Below are positions 20,024 to 27,855 of a DNA stretch of 64,000 nt, in pieces. Origin of the DNA: Geothrix oryzae (GTDB lineage: Bacteria > Acidobacteriota > Holophagae > Holophagales > Holophagaceae); assembly GCF_030295385.1 (NCBI RefSeq), contig NZ_AP027079.1, forward strand, positions 1,674,001 to 1,738,000, read 5' to 3'. The translations under genes and the position numbers were made by a program. The notes under the pieces are model-generated. The model was given only the letters and a program-made list of their open reading frames with translations, was not told the DNA's origin and ran no database searches. Positions within the stretch are counted from its first letter, which is position 1, and every line of letters begins with the position of its first letter.

Positions 20024-20632
20024 ATGCGTCGGTTGAACGAAGTCGTGAGTCACCGTTTCCGCGAGAAGGCCTCGGTCTTCCTCACGGAGCTGCACCCGAC
20101 CCGGGAGGCGGCCGGACGGGCGGCAGTGCTGGCGGCCCTCAGGAAGCGCGACTTCGACGCCACCCACCACTGCAGCGCCTGGCGCGAGGGCGTTCCCGTG
20201 TCGGCCTTCGGCGCCGATGACGACGGCGAACCGTCCGGAACGGCCGGGCGGCCCATGCTGGCGGTGCTGGAGGGGGCGGAGGCCACCGATCTCCTGGCCG
20301 TCTGCATCCGCTGGTACGGCGGCACGAAGCTCGGCACCGGCGGCTTGGTGCGCGCCTACACCGAGGGCGTCCAGGGCGCCCTGGCCGCGGCCGATGCCGC
20401 AGGCTGCTGGGAGGAGGTCCGCGTCCTCCGCACCGGCGAGATCCGCGTGCCCGCCGCCCAGGCCCACCTTCCCTTCGCCCTGCTGGGCGCCTTCCCCGCC
20501 GCCCTCGTCCTGGAGCAGACCTTCGAGGGCGAGGGGGCCGTGGTGCGCTTTGAATGCCCTCCGGACCTGGTTCCCGCCCTGGATCACGCCTGGCAGGAAC
20601 GCAGCCGGGGCGGGACGATCGCCTGGGTCTGA
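20024..20632 (+). CDS. YigZ/IMPACT family protein
   Basis: A 202-residue protein with the UPF0029 N-terminal domain. DATHHCSAWR, DDDGEPSGTAGRPML, and IRWYGGTKLGTGGLVRAY are the signature of the YigZ/IMPACT family. The C-terminal ferredoxin-like domain (residues about 135-202) is also present. Family members have been linked to ribosome or translation stress, but the bacterial function is unclear. The frame is open back to 19889, but the ATG at 20024 starts the conserved region and avoids the divergent fhs promoter area. Confidence 0.88.
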   Translation: MRRLNEVVSHRFREKASVFLTELHPTREAAGRAAVLAALRKRDFDATHHCSAWREGVPVSAFGADDDGEPSGTAGRPMLAVLEGAEATDLLAVCIRWYGGTKLGTGGLVRAYTEGVQGALAAADAAGCWEEVRVLRTGEIRVPAAQAHLPFALLGAFPAALVLEQTFEGEGAVVRFECPPDLVPALDHAWQERSRGGTIAWV

Positions 20633-20636
20633 CCGC

Positions 20637-20674
20637 TCGCCGGTCCCCGCCCGCCATTCGCCGATCCCCGCCCG
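20637..20674 (+). repeat. 21-bp-period direct repeat, candidate LytTR binding site
   Basis: TCGCCGGTCCCCGCCCG (20637-20653) recurs with one mismatch as TCGCCGATCCCCGCCCG (20658-20674), start to start 21 bp, so both copies face the same side of the helix. LytTR regulators such as AgrA bind paired direct repeats with this spacing, and this operon ends in a LytTR regulator gene. A weak -10-like TAGCTT follows at 20695-20700. Binding is inferred. Confidence 0.5.
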
Positions 20675-20719
20675 ATTCCGGGAGGGAACGCCCGTAGCTT
20701 GGTCACACGGGAGGAAGGC

Positions 20720-20833
20720 ATGATCCACGCGGGATGGTTCCTCGACAGCCCCTGGTGGTGGCTGGCGTTGTGGCTCCCCACGCTGGCCTTCGTCGTCCCC
20801 TTTGGATCCGGCAGAAAGGAACACCGCTCATGA
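20720..20833 (+). CDS. 37-residue Trp-rich membrane peptide
   Basis: A short ORF with a strong ribosome-binding site (GGAGGAAGGC directly before the ATG) encoding 37 residues. It has the Trp-rich hydrophobic core SPWWWLALWLPTLAFVVPF and a basic tail (GRKEHRS), so a single membrane span is likely. Its stop overlaps the start of the next gene (ATGA, 20830-20833), and all downstream genes in this operon overlap the same way, which supports it being translated. I do not recognise a family. It could be a structural partner of the LiaF-like proteins or simply couple translation. Confidence 0.6.
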   Translation: MIHAGWFLDSPWWWLALWLPTLAFVVPFGSGRKEHRS

Positions 20834-21258
20834 ACGCCCAGGACACGCGCCCCCCGATCTTCTCGACCAAACTCGTCGTCGGCCTGGCGGTGATCGCCCT
20901 GGGCCTGATCCTCACGGCGGACAGCCTCCGCTGGTACGATGCCTGGCACCTGCTGACCTGGTGGCCGCTGGTGCTGGCCGCCCTCGGCCTCGCCCGGCTG
21001 GTCCAGGACGGGCCGCTCAGCCTCCGGGGGCATGTCTGGCTGTGCTTCTCCGTCGCGGGTTTCATCTCCCAGTTCGGTCCTTGGGGCCTGCTGGAGCGCT
21101 GGTGGCCCATCTTCCTGGTCTGGGGCGGCCTGATCGTCACCCTGCGGGCCATCTTCCCCCAGCCCAAGCGGGGGCGGAAAGGCAAGGATGCCCCCCCATC
21201 GCCAAGCCCCGCCGTTTCCTGTGATCCTGAAACCGACTCCGAACAGGTGAAGCCATGA
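20830..21258 (+). CDS. LiaF-type transmembrane-domain protein
   Basis: A 142-residue protein with a repeated pattern KLVVGLAVIALGLILTADSLRWYDAWHLLTWWPLVLAALGL, the transmembrane module found at the N-terminus of LiaF and DUF5668-type proteins. A second hydrophobic pair (residues about 75-115) and a charged Pro-rich cytoplasmic tail follow. The LiaF C-terminal domain is absent. The start at 20830 is fixed by the ATGA overlap with the small upstream ORF. The gene overlaps the next by 4 nt. It is probably a membrane stress sensor component; this is inferred from the neighbours. Confidence 0.75.
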   Translation: MNAQDTRPPIFSTKLVVGLAVIALGLILTADSLRWYDAWHLLTWWPLVLAALGLARLVQDGPLSLRGHVWLCFSVAGFISQFGPWGLLERWWPIFLVWGGLIVTLRAIFPQPKRGRKGKDAPPSPSPAVSCDPETDSEQVKP

Positions 21259-21965
21259 CTGCCCCCGACGACGCCAAGGCCCCCAGCCCCTTCAGCCCCA
21301 AGCTGGTGGTGGGCGTGGCCATCATCGTGGCGGGCCTCGTCCTCACCCTGGACAACCTCGGCCTCATCCAGGCCCACACGATCTTCAAGCTCTGGCCCCT
21401 GGTGCTGGTCGCCATGGGCGTGGCCAAAATCCGCCAGGAGGGCAGCGGCGGGGGCATGGGCGGCTGGTTCCTCGTGCTCGGCGGCGCCTTCCTCCTGCTC
21501 TTCACCTTCGCCCGGGGTCACCTGGCCGAGGCCCTGGCACCCATGCTGGTGGTGGGCGTGGGCATCCTCATCGTGGTCAAGGCGCTCAAGCAGAACCGCG
21601 GCGTGCCGCCCGAGCTGGCCCGCTCCGAGGACTTCCTCCAGGGCACGGCCATCTTCGGTGGGTTCAAGCGGCGCGTCCTCACCCAGGCCTTCAAGGGCGG
21701 CGAGCTGACGGCCATCTTCGGCGGCTATGAGGTGGATCTCCGCCAGGCGGCCCTGGAGAACGGCCAGGCCCGCATCGATGTCTTCGTGCTCTTCGGGGGC
21801 GGCGAGATCCGCGTGCCCGATGGCTGGGAGATCGCCAACCGCGCCACGGCCGTGGCCGGGGCCCTGAACGACAACACCCACCATGGCCCCGGTCCCGTGG
21901 AAGGCCGTCCCCGCCTGGTGGTCACGGGGCTCATCCTCTTCGGCGGCACCGAGGTCAAGAGCTGA
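21255..21965 (+). CDS. LiaF-like protein with C-terminal cell-envelope-response domain
   Basis: A 236-residue protein. The N-terminal 100 residues are the same transmembrane module as the preceding gene (KLVVGVAIIVAGLVLTLDNLGLI, FKLWPLVLVAMGV). The C-terminal 110 residues carry the LiaF-type glycine-rich repeats AIFGGFKR, AIFGGYEVDLR, VFVLFGGGEIRVP and LILFGGTEV, predicted to form a right-handed beta helix. LiaF proteins modulate a partner histidine kinase in the membrane, and here the partner is plausibly the LytS-type kinase encoded next. Confidence 0.85.
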   Translation: MTAPDDAKAPSPFSPKLVVGVAIIVAGLVLTLDNLGLIQAHTIFKLWPLVLVAMGVAKIRQEGSGGGMGGWFLVLGGAFLLLFTFARGHLAEALAPMLVVGVGILIVVKALKQNRGVPPELARSEDFLQGTAIFGGFKRRVLTQAFKGGELTAIFGGYEVDLRQAALENGQARIDVFVLFGGGEIRVPDGWEIANRATAVAGALNDNTHHGPGPVEGRPRLVVTGLILFGGTEVKS

Positions 21966-23029
21966 TGCACCCGCTCCTGGCCAGCCGGGCCCGGTTGGGG
22001 GCCTACCTCCTGGGGTGGGCCCCCATCGCGCTGTTGCTCACAGGCATCGCCCGGAGCCAGGGCTGGACCTGGGCCGAGGCGGGCTCCCTGGCCTTGCCCC
22101 TCTGCCTGCTGGCGGCCTTCCTGTTCCTGTCGGCCTGGTTCCTCTGCCGGGCCCTGCCCCTGGGCCGCACGGTCGAGGGGCTCGGCGCGCACGGGGCGGC
22201 CTGGGGCATGGCGGCCGTGCTCATGGGCGGCCTGTGGGCCGGCCTCGCCTGGATGCTGGCCCGGATGCTGGCGTGGGTGCCCGGGCTGGGCGCCCTGCCC
22301 CAGCGTGTGAACACGGCCCTGCCCGTGCTCACGGGCCTGGGCATCCTGCTCTACCTCGCCTCGGTCGCGCTCAGTTACCTGATGCTGGCCCAGGACCGGG
22401 CCCTCGAGGCCGAACGGAAGGGCGCCGAGCTGCAGCTGCTGGCCCAGGAATCCGAGCTGAAGGCCCTGCGCGCCCAGCTGAATCCCCACTTCCTGTTCAA
22501 CAGCCTGAACTCGCTGTCGGCGCTCACCGCCGTGGACCCGGCCCGGGCGCGGGAGATGTGCGTCCTCCTGTCGGATTTCCTCCGCCGCAGCCTCGGCCTG
22601 GGCGAGCGCCGCCTGGTGCCGCTGCGGGAGGAACTCGATCTGGCGCGGGCCTACCTCGCCATCGAGCAGATCCGCTTCGGCCGCCGCCTGCAGCTGGCCT
22701 GGGCCGTGGATCCGGCAGCCGAGCCCGCCCTGCTGCCGACCCTGCTGCTGCAGCCGCTGGTGGAGAACGCCATCAAGCACGGCATCGCGGCACTGCCGGA
22801 AGGCGGCACCCTGTCCCTCAGCGCAGAGGTCACCGAAGGCCATGTGATCCTGCGCGTGGAGAACCCGATGGATGAAGATGCCCCGACCCCCCAGGGCCTG
22901 GGCATCGGCCTGCGGCAGGTCCGCCAGCGGCTGCTGGGCCGCTTCGGCAGCCGCGCCCGCTTCGAGGCCGGCGTGCAGGAGGCCCTCCATCGCGTGACCC
23001 TGGTATTCCCCCTGGAGACCGAACCATGA
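21965..23029 (+). CDS. LytS/YehU-type sensor histidine kinase
   Basis: A 354-residue kinase. Four transmembrane segments occupy residues about 10-140, followed by a short coiled coil and the His_kinase (PF06580-type) domain. LRAQLNPHFLFNSLNSL holds the phosphoacceptor H175. LLQPLVENAIKHGI is the ATPase N box, and GLGIGLRQVRQRL the G box. There is no extracellular sensor domain, so sensing is likely intramembrane, possibly through the LiaF-like proteins. The start overlaps the previous stop by one base (TGATG), and the end overlaps the regulator gene by 4 nt. Confidence 0.92.
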   Translation: MHPLLASRARLGAYLLGWAPIALLLTGIARSQGWTWAEAGSLALPLCLLAAFLFLSAWFLCRALPLGRTVEGLGAHGAAWGMAAVLMGGLWAGLAWMLARMLAWVPGLGALPQRVNTALPVLTGLGILLYLASVALSYLMLAQDRALEAERKGAELQLLAQESELKALRAQLNPHFLFNSLNSLSALTAVDPARAREMCVLLSDFLRRSLGLGERRLVPLREELDLARAYLAIEQIRFGRRLQLAWAVDPAAEPALLPTLLLQPLVENAIKHGIAALPEGGTLSLSAEVTEGHVILRVENPMDEDAPTPQGLGIGLRQVRQRLLGRFGSRARFEAGVQEALHRVTLVFPLETEP

Positions 23030-23784
23030 AAGCCCTGATCATCGACGACGAGGATCTGGCCCGCGCCGTGGTGCGCGAGCACTTGGCGGCCCACCCGGAT
23101 GTCGAGGTCGCGGCGGAGTGCGCCAACGGCTTCGAGGCCCTGAAGGCCGCGGCCCAGCACCAGCCCGATCTGATCTTCCTGGACATCCAGATGCCCAAGC
23201 TGGACGGCTTCGAGGTGCTGGAGCTCCTGGAGGCCGAGGGCCGGCGGCCCGCCGTGGTCTTCGTGACCGCCTACGACCAGCACGCCCTCCGGGCCTTCGA
23301 GGCCCACGCCGTGGACTACCTCCTGAAACCCTTCTCGAAGGAACGGTTCGATGCGGCCCTGGCCAAGGCCCGGGCCCTGCAAGCGGCCCAGCCGGCCGCG
23401 CCGCCGCCGCCCGCCTCCGAGCTCGCCGCCGCCGCCCGCCAGGGGAAGCCCCTGGAGCGCATCGTGGTGAAGGATGGCCCCAAGGTCACCGTGGTCCACC
23501 TCGATCGGCTCGATTGGGTGCAGGCCCAGGACGACTATGTCCTGCTGCGCACGGAGGGCAAGAACCTGCTCAAGCAGCAGACCCTGGCCAACCTGGAATC
23601 GCAGCTCGATTCGAGCCGTTTCATCCGCATTCACCGTAGTTACATCCTAAATCTCGACCGCCTTATCCGGGTTGAACAGGACACCAAGGAACACCGTGAT
23701 GCCATCCTGCGGGACGGCACCCGCCTGCCGGTGAGCCGGGCGGGCTACCAGCGCTTGCGGGAGCTGTGGGAAGGCGCCGTCTGA
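23026..23784 (+). CDS. LytTR-type response regulator
   Basis: A 252-residue regulator. The receiver domain (residues 1-120) has the acidic pair DDED near the start, phosphoacceptor D53 in LIFLDIQMPKLDG, and the conserved Lys in LLKPFSKER. An Ala/Pro linker (about 125-145) leads to a LytTR DNA-binding domain with LDWVQAQDDYVLLRTEG, FIRIHRSYILNL and RLPVSRAGYQRL. Its partner is the LytS-type kinase just upstream. The direct repeats at 20637-20674 are a candidate target, which would make the operon autoregulated. Confidence 0.93.
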   Translation: MKALIIDDEDLARAVVREHLAAHPDVEVAAECANGFEALKAAAQHQPDLIFLDIQMPKLDGFEVLELLEAEGRRPAVVFVTAYDQHALRAFEAHAVDYLLKPFSKERFDAALAKARALQAAQPAAPPPPASELAAAARQGKPLERIVVKDGPKVTVVHLDRLDWVQAQDDYVLLRTEGKNLLKQQTLANLESQLDSSRFIRIHRSYILNLDRLIRVEQDTKEHRDAILRDGTRLPVSRAGYQRLRELWEGAV

Positions 23785-23798
23785 TCGAGGCCGCGGGG

Positions 23799-24044
23799 TC
23801 AGATCGGCCCGTGCAGCCGGCAGGGATGGCAGTCGCAGTGCCCGCACCGCCCTGAACAGGGCAGGTCCATGGTCTGACCCACGGCTGGGCCCAGGGCTTG
23901 GCCGCACGGAGTCTGGGGGTCGGGAAGACCCGCAACGGGCTTCACCAGAGTGGGGATGAGCTTGGTGGAGCGTACCACGCCATCCCCTGCCGGGAGTGGC
24001 TTCCGGGCTTCGTGGCCCTTGTGGTGGTCGCCCCCCCTGGTCAC
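23799..24044 (-). CDS. Small Cys/His-containing protein of unknown function
   Basis: An 81-codon ORF with a GTG start at 24044 preceded by a very strong TGAGGAGG at 5-nt spacing. That ribosome site overlaps the stop codon of the SCP2-like gene, so coupled expression is likely. The product has a His-rich N-terminus and ends in LPCSGRCGHCDCHPCRLHG, a cluster of five Cys and two His that could bind a metal. I do not recognise the family. The ORF ends 15 nt from the convergent LytTR gene. Were it not coding, the 270-nt gap would hold nothing else I can identify. Confidence 0.55.
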   Translation of the reverse strand: MTRGGDHHKGHEARKPLPAGDGVVRSTKLIPTLVKPVAGLPDPQTPCGQALGPAVGQTMDLPCSGRCGHCDCHPCRLHGPI

Positions 24045-24054
24045 CTGCGCCTCC

Positions 24055-25266
24055 TCAGGCCTCCGGCCGCTTGAAGCTCTTCGCCACTTTCTGCATGAGC
24101 AGGGGGTCGCCCTCGATCTGGATCTTGCCGGTCATGAAAGCCTCCTGGGCATTCAGCGTTCCGGTACTCATGGCGATGAAATCGTCAGCCTTGGCTTTGA
24201 GGAGCGTATCACAGGGTTTCAGCAGGCGCGGGAAGACCATGCAGGTCCCGTTTCGGATTAACAGAGTGTAAGCCATATCCTCGATCTGGTAGCCCACCAC
24301 GGCCTCGAGATCGCCGGCCTTTTCCGCATTGAAACGCTCGGGCATGGATTCCAGGAGCCCCTGGGCCGGGTTCACATCCACCTCGAAATGGGCGGTGTAG
24401 GCCGCCACCTGGCTCATGTCGCCTTTCACGGTGATGCCGCCGCCCAGCAGGGCCGCCACCAGGTTCAGCTTGCCCGCGTTGAGGGCCGCGAAATCGGCAT
24501 CGGAAATGCCCAGGGCCGCGCCGCCCTCCACCTCGCCCGGCCGCACGGCCAGTCCTTCGGGGCTGAAGTCCAGGCGGTAGGGCACCCCATCCACCTTCAC
24601 TTCCAGGGTGCCACTGGCCCCACCCTTGTACCGCTTCCTCAGGGTGGCCAGGGCCTTGCCGCCCGGCGTGTCCGGGAAGCTAATCTCCGGTTCGGCGGAC
24701 CAGGTCTTCCAGGCCCTGCGGAGCAGCGCCATGTCGCCGGAGAACCGGATCTGGCCCCCCAGCAGCGCGGGCCCGGGATCGGAAAGGCCGCAGACCAGAC
24801 CACGGACGGCGGCCTCGTCGCCCGCCACTTCCGCACCCTCGCCCCAGCTCTCGGACCCCACAGTCACCTTGACCCCGGTCGCCAGGGCCAGGCGCGCGGG
24901 CACCAGTTCCTTCAGCGGCTTCACCGGGCCGCCCTGCTTCTGGGGCTTCTTGAAGAACTTGGGGAATTTCTGGAGCAGGCCCAGGTCGCCGGTGCCTTTG
25001 AGCTTGCCGGTCATGAAGGCCTGCATGGGATCGAGCTTGCCCTCATTGAGGGCGATCCAGTCCTCCGCCCCGATGACCACCACGGAGGTGGCATCGGGCT
25101 TGGGCTCCCGCTTGAGGGAGAAGGCGCCGTTCTCAATGAGGCAGGTGTAGTCGCCACCCCCTTCCCCCGTCACCTGGTAGTAGACGGAGACCGTCAGGCC
25201 CTGCGCCTTCTCGGGCAGGAAGAGTTCGGGCATGAGCGCAAAGATGCCATCCACCGTCAAAGCCAT
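24055..25266 (-). CDS. Protein with three SCP2-like lipid-binding units
   Basis: A 403-residue soluble protein with no signal peptide, built from three SCP2-like units. The first spans about residues 1-105 (IFALMPELFLPEKAQGL ... MQAFMTGKLKGTGDLGLLQKFPKFF). The middle, more diverged unit spans about 125-300 (LNLVAALLGGGITVKGDMSQVA). The third is about 305-403 (LLESMPERFNAEKAGDL ... QEAFMTGKIQIEGDPLLMQKV). The pattern of a x-x-F-M-x-G-K-(I/L)-x-(I/V)-x-G-D motif after a short hydrophobic strand is the SCP2 signature. SCP2 domains bind lipids or acyl chains. A triple arrangement suggests a lipid carrier or a scaffold. Cargo is unknown. Confidence 0.8.
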   Translation of the reverse strand: MALTVDGIFALMPELFLPEKAQGLTVSVYYQVTGEGGGDYTCLIENGAFSLKREPKPDATSVVVIGAEDWIALNEGKLDPMQAFMTGKLKGTGDLGLLQKFPKFFKKPQKQGGPVKPLKELVPARLALATGVKVTVGSESWGEGAEVAGDEAAVRGLVCGLSDPGPALLGGQIRFSGDMALLRRAWKTWSAEPEISFPDTPGGKALATLRKRYKGGASGTLEVKVDGVPYRLDFSPEGLAVRPGEVEGGAALGISDADFAALNAGKLNLVAALLGGGITVKGDMSQVAAYTAHFEVDVNPAQGLLESMPERFNAEKAGDLEAVVGYQIEDMAYTLLIRNGTCMVFPRLLKPCDTLLKAKADDFIAMSTGTLNAQEAFMTGKIQIEGDPLLMQKVAKSFKRPEA

Positions 25267-25370
25267 GATCCACCTCGGAATGTGGAACGAGCATGGCCAG
25301 GCGTTCCGGCTTCGCGCAACGGTTACCGGAGGTCAAGCTCCTTCATGCCCGGAGTCCGCCGAGAGCCAGG

Positions 25371-26480
25371 CTATTCGTGATCCCGGAAGAGCGTCTCCAG
25401 GACGGCCGCGGCATCCGGGTTTCCCGCCTGGATCGCCCGCGTCATCCAGGCCTTCGCCCCTTCCCGGTCCATCGGGGCCGAGAGCCCGTGGAAGAGCAGA
25501 ACCCCCACGCGAAGCATGGCCTCGGGGCTGCCCTTTTCGGCTGCCTTCAGAAACCAGGTGAACGCCTCCCGGTCGGCCGCTTCCCCCATGCCGCTGAGCT
25601 TCCGGGCCACGGCCAGGCAGTCGGGGACGGTCCCCGACTCCGCCGTCTTCCGGAGGGCCGCCAGCGAGCGCTGGAACTCGGGTTCGTTGAAGGCCCGGAG
25701 GACTTCCTTCTGGTAGCTCTCCCAATCCAGCGAGCGGGTCGGTTCATGCGGCACCGCGGGCTGCGTGCGGAGGATCTCCCCCGTGTCCACATCCAGAGCG
25801 AGGGCCCGGCCACCTCGGGTCTCCACCCAGAGCGCGCGCTCTGAAAGCCCGATCCATGCCGGAGGTTCCGCATCGCCCCAGGCCCGCCAGGTGCGCCGCC
25901 ACGGGAATCCCCGTTCCTGGCAGGCCCAGGCCACCAGGCCCGGCGCCCACAGGAACCGTACCGTCTTCGCCCCTTGGCCGAGGGGCTGGGTCTCTTTCCC
26001 CGGCTGGAAGGAAGTCCACTCCCTCGGGAGCGAGATCCCGGGGACGGGCCGGATCAGACCCTGGCCCACGGCGGACAATGCCCAGCCGAACCCGTCCACC
26101 TGGCCCTCGGCAAAGGGGGATCCCTTGGCTCCGCTGGCGGCGATCAGGACGAGCCCCGTGGCTGGATCCACCTCAGAGGCAGGGTCGAAGACCCCGGCCT
26201 GAACGCCTGCGGGAGGAGCGCTCCACCCGCGAAGCGGTTGCGCCGGCAGCGACCGCGTGGGTTGGTAGGGTCTGATGCCGGCCTTCTGCGCTTCGTGGAG
26301 CATGGTGGCGCCGTTGAGGAACCCCGCCTGGTAGTCCGCCCGGGCGCTCTCCGACCGCCCCTCCAGCCGGCTCGCCAGGGCCGCATTCATCTGCCTCGGC
26401 CAAGGGTCCACCTGCGGCCGGGCGCAAGCCCCCAGCAGCATCAGCAGCGACCCGCCGAACCCAAGCCCCCACCTGCGCAC
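25371..26480 (-). CDS. Lipoprotein with C-terminal Sel1-like repeats
   Basis: A 369-residue predicted lipoprotein. With the GTG at 26480 as start, the N-terminus MRRWGLGFGG plus a hydrophobic stretch ends in the lipobox LLGAC (C19). GGGGAGGGAGC precedes this GTG closely, whereas the ATG at 26504 has a poor site. Residues about 30-250 are a unique region with several Trp-rich segments (for example FGWALSAVG, WRRTWRAWGDA). The C-terminal 75 residues carry two Sel1-like repeats (DREAFTWFLKAAEKGSPEAMLRVG, DREGAKAWMTRAIQAGNPDAA) for protein binding. Function unknown. Confidence 0.8.
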   Translation of the reverse strand: MRRWGLGFGGSLLMLLGACARPQVDPWPRQMNAALASRLEGRSESARADYQAGFLNGATMLHEAQKAGIRPYQPTRSLPAQPLRGWSAPPAGVQAGVFDPASEVDPATGLVLIAASGAKGSPFAEGQVDGFGWALSAVGQGLIRPVPGISLPREWTSFQPGKETQPLGQGAKTVRFLWAPGLVAWACQERGFPWRRTWRAWGDAEPPAWIGLSERALWVETRGGRALALDVDTGEILRTQPAVPHEPTRSLDWESYQKEVLRAFNEPEFQRSLAALRKTAESGTVPDCLAVARKLSGMGEAADREAFTWFLKAAEKGSPEAMLRVGVLLFHGLSAPMDREGAKAWMTRAIQAGNPDAAAVLETLFRDHE

Positions 26481-26539
26481 GCTCCCTCCCCGGAAGACCG
26501 TCATCGAAAACCCCCATCCGACGCCTGCCGATGAACCGC

Positions 26540-27703
26540 CTAAAGCTGGGCCTGGGCCAGCACCTTGACGCCCTTCCGCTTGACGGTGATCTCCAGCGCG
26601 GGCGAAGCGGCGGTGGCGCCATCGTCGGCCCAGCGGAGGAGGTAGCGGGATCCGAACACCTGGATGCCCTGCCCGAACTGCGTGTCCAGGCCATTGCCCA
26701 GCGGGAAGGCGAACCCTCCGGTGGCGGCGGTGATGTTCCCGATGCCGCCGAGGATGTTCTGGCCAGCGCCCGCCACGGAGTAGAGGGTGACGCCCGAAGC
26801 CACCGCCTTCGCCTTGACCGACATCTGGAGGATGGTCATGTCGCGGTTGGCCAGGGTGGCCGACTCGGCCGGTCCCCCGCCATCACCCCGTTCCCGCTTG
26901 AAGGACTGGGTCGCCGCGCGCTTCACGCTCGGGTGGGCCATGTCGTCGGATTCGCAGCGGGAGAAGACCACCATGTGCTTCTGTCCGGCCAGCGGCGCCA
27001 CATGGGCCATCACGGATTCCAGCGCCTTCATCTCGCGGCTGATGGTGGCGAGCATCCCGGCCACGAGCATGGGGTTGTTGAAATTCAGGCGATCCAGGAC
27101 ATTGACGCCCCGCTGGTCGGTCGTGCCCTTGGCCCATGCCGGGGTTCCGGACCTGAAGCGGTTCAGCAGGGCCGTCAGGGCCTCCTGCCCGGCAGGGGTA
27201 TCGGAAGCATCCGCATAGGCGGCATTGAAGCCGGAGCCCTGCAGGGTCTCCTGCGGGGAGCCCACCAGGCTTTCCGGGAGCAGGTCCGGCACCTTCGCCA
27301 GGGCCTCGGCCCACAGGCTCCGGCGGAGCGAGAAGCCGGGCATCAGCGATTCCAGGGAGTCCTTGCCCCGGGCGATGATCAGCACCCGGTCGCCCTCCGG
27401 CACGCGGGTCAGGAAGTCCGCGGCGGCCGTGAAGGCGATCGCCCGCATGGCCGTGTCGCGGATGGGCTCGAACACAAGCACCCACGACTGGGCCGCGTCG
27501 GCCGTCTGGGCGGGCGTCTTCAGCTCGACGACCGGACGCACCTTGCCGCCCACCTTCACCTCGAGGTCCCCGGCCTTCAGGTCCCCCACCATCCCGCCCT
27601 GTCCATCCAGGGCCAGCACCCAGGCCTGGGTGCGGACGGGCGCGGGCGGAGCGGCCACCAGGCCCGCCCCGAGGATCAATCCGATGCACCAGCGGTGGAA
27701 CAT
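26540..27703 (-). CDS. VWFA-related domain protein, secreted
   Basis: A 387-residue protein with a signal peptide (CIGLILGAGLVAAPP). It resembles the VWFA-related proteins abundant in Acidobacteriota: an N-terminal strand region (VLALDGQGGMVGDLKAGDLEVKVGGK), then a von Willebrand A-like fold with SWVLVFEPIRDT, DRVLIIARG and HMVVFSRCES. It ends with a beta-rich tail (YLLRWADDG..LEITVKRKGVKV). The classical DxSxS metal site is not preserved (VFEPIRDT), so metal binding may be lost. The start at 27703 has AAGGAG at 7-nt spacing; the longer frame is antisense to the divergent gene. Confidence 0.78.
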   Translation of the reverse strand: MFHRWCIGLILGAGLVAAPPAPVRTQAWVLALDGQGGMVGDLKAGDLEVKVGGKVRPVVELKTPAQTADAAQSWVLVFEPIRDTAMRAIAFTAAADFLTRVPEGDRVLIIARGKDSLESLMPGFSLRRSLWAEALAKVPDLLPESLVGSPQETLQGSGFNAAYADASDTPAGQEALTALLNRFRSGTPAWAKGTTDQRGVNVLDRLNFNNPMLVAGMLATISREMKALESVMAHVAPLAGQKHMVVFSRCESDDMAHPSVKRAATQSFKRERGDGGGPAESATLANRDMTILQMSVKAKAVASGVTLYSVAGAGQNILGGIGNITAATGGFAFPLGNGLDTQFGQGIQVFGSRYLLRWADDGATAASPALEITVKRKGVKVLAQAQL

Positions 27704-27855
27704 GCGCGGCTCCTTGTTTGGGGATGAATGGATCTCCATTGCACCACGCCGGCCCCCGCGTTCCCAGCCCCGATCCCAGCCCCGGTCCAAGCGCCCGTCG
27801 GGCCACCCGCCAAGATTCCGCTGGCCAGGGGGGTCGCCTCCGCCACAATCGTCCC

